A stretch of 10,355 bases of DNA, taken from JBDHXE01 sp039810525. Lineage in GTDB: Bacteria > Bacteroidota > Ignavibacteria > Kapaibacteriales > UBA2268. Shown here in pieces: positions 8,001 through 10,355 of the stretch. The translations under genes were made by a program, and so were the position numbers. The DNA lies in NCBI GenBank assembly GCA_039810525.1, contig JBDHXE010000076.1, forward strand, positions 1 to 10,355. The letters are read 5' to 3'. Position 1 is the stretch's first letter. The number at the start of each line of letters is the position of its first letter. A model generated the notes under the pieces. The model was not told where the DNA came from, did no database searches, and saw only the letters and a program-made list of their open reading frames with translations.

Positions 8001-9074
8001 AACTATGAAAGAAGTAAAAGTTATATTAAGATATCTGGAACAGCAGTAGAACCGACTAATTCGGACATAGAGATTTCGATAATAACAAATCAAACTTATA
8101 TCTGTTTATTAGACACTGCTATTGTCAATATTAAAAATAATGGTAAAAGCAATGTAGATATTTCTAATCTTAAAATAAATGCAGATACTAATATCATATT
8201 AACTAAAATTTTAGATTTTCAGCCATCTACAATAAAGCCAAACGAAGAGAAGAGTTATAAAATATTGGTATATACAGAGAAAAATAAAGGAGGTAAAGTA
8301 AAAGTTATTGCTACTTTCTTTGATAATTTAGAAAAGGAAATAGACTTTGATTATTATCCAACTGTCAATCAGCTTAGTATTGATTTAAAGAATGATATTA
8401 AGTACTCTGTAGGTGATACAGTAGTATTGTCTATCGAGGGTGAATATCCTAATAGAAGTGATCACAATGTCAATTTTTATCTAAAATTAGATATTAAGAA
8501 CGAATATTTATATTTAATAGATTTTCCTCATACAGTTGATATAATTACCAATAATGGAGTACAAACAATTGATTTAATAGTCAATCAGCACTCAGATTAT
8601 ATCGAATTTATATCGGACGAATTAATCAAATTAGACTCTAAGGCAGCGTGGAAATTTGACTTAAAGTTTTTAGGATTATTGAGTCCAAGTAAAGATAGTG
8701 TTTGGAATATTAGTTTTACTTCTGATAGGTGTTTTGATGCAGTAACTGAGAATATAAGTTCAGAATTAAATGATATTTGTGTATTTAATGTAAGGCATAT
8801 TAAATTAATCACTGATATATTTATGACTAATATATACCCTAATCCTATAAAAGAGAGAATTAATTTGAAGGTTATAATGCCAGAAGATGATAATATTGAA
8901 ATAGACATATTTAATGAAAAAGGTGAAAATATTATAAAAAATAAACTTTTTTCTTTGAAAAAAGGAATACATTTCGTAAGTTTAGATTTTGGTAACGTAC
9001 CAAATGGATTGTATTTTTTAAATGTTCGAAAAAGAGATAAAATAAATAATTTAAAATTTGTTAAAATTAATTAA
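5001..9074 (+). CDS. giant secreted T9SS substrate with IgGFc-binding-type N-terminal domain
   Basis: The frame encodes up to 1357 residues. A signal peptide is clear at about 22-40 (hydrophobic KICIILLVLSINLI, then WAQ before the cleavage site). Residues about 75-385 look like the IgGFc-binding N-terminal domain (PF17517 type): QSWQFPRGMGDLSGSVV, STKPIGVLSGH, DHIIEMLPPVSSWG and APILLAQFM are its usual landmarks. Residues 510-690 form an unassigned Cys-containing beta region starting SDSCDCLNG. About 695-800, 800-905 and 905-1015 are three Ig-like repeats of the ASH/choice-of-anchor-D kind (YDFGKVLLGDTV; IDWGKRRVGTTN; FVFDTTEIYNI). From about 1276 a Por-type sorting tail follows (NIYPNP, then VPNGLYFLNV), marking secretion through T9SS. 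A TAG at 4998-5000 excludes any upstream ATG and the first in-frame ATG (5178-5180) is past the signal peptide, so the start must be TTG: 5001, or more sensibly 5049 or 5064, giving 19-24 residue signal peptides. It is likely co-transcribed with the barrel gene 15 bases downstream. Ligand unknown; the domain name does not show antibody binding. Confidence 0.86.
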   Translation: MLFNLKSFINLALFSNLFEKKLFKICIILLVLSINLIWAQDTPNSKLSSYEGLNFLIGFMENESNIADPTKLLEQKVFIAASRNANIEVTMGNMFPAMKYQLLADQVMNLDVPKIYENSNSEVIQKNLIEIKSDVPITVYCFSSIPRSTDSYTAIPIANWGKEYRIVSIANDQYNKITLDSLRDLTPRSSEFMVMAAYDDTEVYITPKSLTRKQMQVDQTYKVVLNKGQSYLVQSWQFPRGMGDLSGSVVKSTKPIGVLSGHVRTALLQGFVEQPPDSKDHIIEMLPPVSSWGMNYLTIPFGTSPNKGDYFKIIAKDIGTKINVITESGTEQINFIGNETVKVVTGINKPTQWISNAPILLAQFMCRSDDTLETHYYDPSMVIVPPIEQYVSKVILQAPTEVFQYVDGEKFTNHYINIIADSAAMSSLKYNDVSIQAISNIADQEFLTTNLYWAKIEIGKGRHILKADSGKFSGIIYGIGRYDSYAMALGSSLQNPFTNDNIPPVLSYSDSCDCLNGIISDEISEKSYGIYYAYAVTDSTNNFNVVFDPFAPNMTEIHFTACTIDKSKDGKLMIEYMDKNGNTRIFKYNYNARNIAYNSNISIGTIDAKDSICIDYKITNNGNSDRVLEFANIFNDKRITLDKSIIFPIVIRAKETISLKVCINGSGEASTITGKLALDFGCAIRDTIPIIGNIISINMYAEPYDFGKVLLGDTVCSNIKLINNSSIDILIKGLLHNSNLQTFIIKDTNSLFPYNLRSGDTLLINICFVPNDRVDYYSEIKFITEYSFTIPTYVKGLGAAPIIPSEEIDWGKRRVGTTNDSSITIYNNGNYIGILNFINFLSKSIDDTNSITLSSINNLSINEFDSSAINLSFRPSLVGNYNLEAEYSTNWKQHQNVIISLKSIGTLPIIKTNDFVFDTTEIYNIRDSIAFIVASLGNEKLNIDSIVAIQGDSNSFEIDYLKLKNISILENNNLSIPIRFLPTKLGYHELILEVTHDANPNYERSKSYIKISGTAVEPTNSDIEISIITNQTYICLLDTAIVNIKNNGKSNVDISNLKINADTNIILTKILDFQPSTIKPNEEKSYKILVYTEKNKGGKVKVIATFFDNLEKEIDFDYYPTVNQLSIDLKNDIKYSVGDTVVLSIEGEYPNRSDHNVNFYLKLDIKNEYLYLIDFPHTVDIITNNGVQTIDLIVNQHSDYIEFISDELIKLDSKAAWKFDLKFLGLLSPSKDSVWNISFTSDRCFDAVTENISSELNDICVFNVRHIKLITDIFMTNIYPNPIKERINLKVIMPEDDNIEIDIFNEKGENIIKNKLFSLKKGIHFVSLDFGNVPNGLYFLNVRKRDKINNLKFVKIN

Positions 9075-9089
9075 AATGGAGTAATTTTT

Positions 9090-9944
9090 ATGGTAAAAAG
9101 ATTTGTACCATTAGTTCTTGCCCTTGGTGTTTTTATATCTAGTATGGTTATAGCTCAGGATTTATCCAATCCCTTGCTTCCAACATATAAGAGACCACCT
9201 ATATATATTGGTCCGGTATTTGGATATAACCGTTCTATGCACTCAGTTGATTTAGCTTCGTTTGATGAAGCTATATGCCCTCGCTTCAAAGATGGAGATG
9301 CCAATGGTTTTTACGTAGGTTTATCATGGGAACAAATGTTAGGGGATTTAGCTAATTCAAACTCATCTTTCATAGTACGTGTATTGTATAATTCTATGCC
9401 AGCACACTTAGAAACATCAGAAAATCCAATTCCTTCTTTGGTAACAATTGTAGATGCTCAAGGTAATCCAGTAGACGAAACTATTCTGAATTCCTCAACA
9501 ATTCATACCCAAGAAATTAAATATTCTATGATTACTGGCGAAGTAATGTATAAGCTTAACCCTATTGCTAATGTACCAATTGGTTTTACAATTGGGCCTA
9601 CTTTTGATTTTGCTATGACTAAAACTCAAGATCAAAGATATCAATTAATTCAACCTTTGGAAGCACAGTTTAAAAGAAATTCTTCTGCTGTAGGCCCTGA
9701 TGGACAACCATATAAATATGTAGATAATGATAGAACTATTATTATCAAAGAAGGTGATATCCCTGAATCGTCATCATTTAGATTTGGTTTAAAAGCTGGT
9801 ATCCAATATGAAATAATTACAGCTAGTAAAATGTATATTGTACCTGCTATTTATTATAACTTTGGTGTTACTAACCTTAGCTCAAGAGAGAATTGGAGAG
9901 TAAACGCTCTGCAAATGGGTGTAGATATCAGATTTGCTTTATAA
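9090..9944 (+). CDS. predicted outer-membrane beta-barrel protein
   Basis: The 284-residue product begins with a signal peptide (MVKRF, hydrophobic 6-21, cleavage after IAQ at about 23). The mature part has alternating hydrophobic/polar strands typical of a small barrel: PPIYIGPVFGYNRS at 36-49, NGFYVGLSWEQML at 72-84, SSFIVRVLYNSM at 92-103, IKYSMITGEVMYKL at 143-156, VPIGFTIGPTFDFAMT at 162-177, SSFRFGLKAGIQYEI at 228-242, KMYIVPAIYYNFGV at 247-260, and a last strand QMGVDIRFAL at 275-284. A start with GPxxGYN and a terminal aromatic strand are common in porin-like/PorT-like barrels of Bacteroidota, but I cannot name a subfamily and it does not look like PorP/SprF. GGAG (9078-9081) lies 8 bases before the ATG, a good ribosome site. 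It is the second gene of an operon with the giant T9SS substrate, so it may anchor or assist that protein, or simply be expressed with it. Confidence 0.8.
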   Translation: MVKRFVPLVLALGVFISSMVIAQDLSNPLLPTYKRPPIYIGPVFGYNRSMHSVDLASFDEAICPRFKDGDANGFYVGLSWEQMLGDLANSNSSFIVRVLYNSMPAHLETSENPIPSLVTIVDAQGNPVDETILNSSTIHTQEIKYSMITGEVMYKLNPIANVPIGFTIGPTFDFAMTKTQDQRYQLIQPLEAQFKRNSSAVGPDGQPYKYVDNDRTIIIKEGDIPESSSFRFGLKAGIQYEIITASKMYIVPAIYYNFGVTNLSSRENWRVNALQMGVDIRFAL

Positions 9945-9972
9945 TTTGCCAAATTTCCTTAAAAATATATCT

Positions 9973-10002
9973 AAGCTACTTGAATGAGTAGCTTTTTTTT
10001 TT
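9973..10002 (+). terminator. intrinsic terminator of the T9SS-substrate/barrel operon
   Basis: AAGCTACT (9973-9980) pairs with AGTAGCTT (9987-9994) around the loop TGAATG, and ten consecutive T residues (9993-10002) follow. It lies 28 bases after the barrel gene's stop codon and ends the plus-strand operon. Confidence 0.92.
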
Positions 10003-10171
10003 GTTTATTATTTTAAAAATATTGATGGTTTATCGCTTAAAAATTATTTAATTTCAATAAAATAGGAGTAATTATTTCTATAATTATATTTAGCAAATAA
10101 TTATTTTGAAATTATTATTTTAGAGAAAAAAGTGTAATGAACAATAGTATAGAGAGAGTAATAAGTGAGTG

Positions 10172-10244
10172 TGATCCCGCCGGGACTCGAACCCGGGACC
10201 ACTTGATTAAAAGTCAAGTGCTCTACCAACTGAGCTACGGAATC
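10172..10244 (-). tRNA. tRNA-Lys (anticodon UUU)
   Basis: The minus strand folds into a complete 73-base cloverleaf: acceptor GATTCCG with CGGGATC (one T-G wobble), D-arm GCTC-AGTTGGTA-GAGC, anticodon arm CTTGA-CTTTTAA-TCAAG, variable TGGTC, and T-arm CCGGG-TTCGAGT-CCCGG. The anticodon TTT is at 10209-10211, reading lysine AAA/AAG codons. The discriminator is A at 10172, and CCA is not encoded (CTC follows), so the tail must be added after transcription. It has its own promoter and no other tRNA is adjacent. Confidence 0.97.
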
Positions 10245-10269
10245 TCATTAGCTCTACAAGTATAGATTA

Positions 10270-10300
10270 CAAAAGTAACACTAATTTTTAAATTACGCAA
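10270..10300 (-). promoter_or_regulatory. Bacteroidota -33/-7 promoter of tRNA-Lys
   Basis: On the minus strand TTG (10298-10300) is followed by 20 bases and then TACTTTTG (10270-10277), an exact match to the TAnnTTTG -7 consensus used by Bacteroidota housekeeping sigma factors. Transcription would start near 10263, about 18 bases before the tRNA 5' end at 10244. It is the best promoter in the window and supports the taxonomic placement. Confidence 0.75.
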
Positions 10301-10355
10301 GTGATAAATTATTTTTTTGCAAAATTTCTTCTGTATGAGGTAAATTTAGTATTTG

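Noticed and set aside
6845..8908. Minus-strand frames of 77 and 103 codons inside the giant gene
   Set aside because: They are antisense to the Ig-like repeats and the sorting tail and have no independent support.
10003..10171. Short gene or terminator between the operon terminator and tRNA-Lys
   Set aside because: The stretch is AT-rich with no believable frame, and no stable hairpin with a T-run was found on the minus strand after the tRNA.
3257..10244. Functional link between lysine aminotransferase and tRNA-Lys
   Set aside because: They are over 5 kb apart, on opposite strands, with separate promoters; the shared amino acid is probably coincidence.
1..10355. CRISPR array or defence system
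   Set aside because: No regularly spaced repeats of CRISPR type and no nuclease, helicase or toxin-antitoxin motifs were seen.

Overview
The window looks like chromosomal DNA from a low-GC member of the Bacteroidota/FCB group that has a type IX secretion system (T9SS). Four signs point there: a C-terminal Por-type sorting tail on a giant secreted protein, the N-terminal half of a gingipain/PorU-like (C25) peptidase, a tRNA promoter of the form TTG-N20-TACTTTTG (the Bacteroidota -33/-7 pattern), and weak or absent Shine-Dalgarno sequences on most genes. A lineage near Kapabacteria/Ignavibacteria would fit, but that is inference.

Layout. On the minus strand, positions 1-1338 hold the first 446 codons of a secreted C25-peptidase-like protein that runs off the left edge. 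A clear intrinsic terminator (1412-1447) separates it from an upstream gene at 1466-2830. That gene encodes a four-helix membrane protein with a cytoplasmic C-terminal coiled coil, a family I do not recognise. A 426-base divergent gap follows; it is AT-rich but holds a GC-richer island with a small minus-strand ORF that may be a gene remnant. On the plus strand, 3257-4606 is L-lysine 6-aminotransferase (lat). The next gap (4607-5000) holds a pair of near-identical 18-19 bp sequences resembling insertion-sequence ends, a perfect 12-bp hairpin and a 20-bp palindrome.

The plus-strand pair 5001-9074 and 9090-9944 is almost certainly one operon: the genes are 15 bases apart and a strong terminator follows at 9973-10002. 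The first encodes an approximately 1,300-residue secreted protein with an IgGFc-binding-type N-terminal domain, Ig-like (ASH / choice-of-anchor-D type) repeats and a T9SS tail. The second encodes a predicted outer-membrane beta-barrel. A plausible picture is a surface protein exported through T9SS together with a small barrel partner. The C25-like protein at the left edge would be a second T9SS-linked factor, but it lies on the other strand with the membrane gene and lat in between, so no direct link is shown. The giant gene has no ATG ahead of its signal peptide and must use TTG or be altered at its 5' end.

The right end carries tRNA-Lys(UUU) on the minus strand with its own promoter. No CRISPR array, complete mobile element or obvious defence system is present. 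The least understood items are the 454-residue membrane protein and the IgGFc-type/barrel operon.
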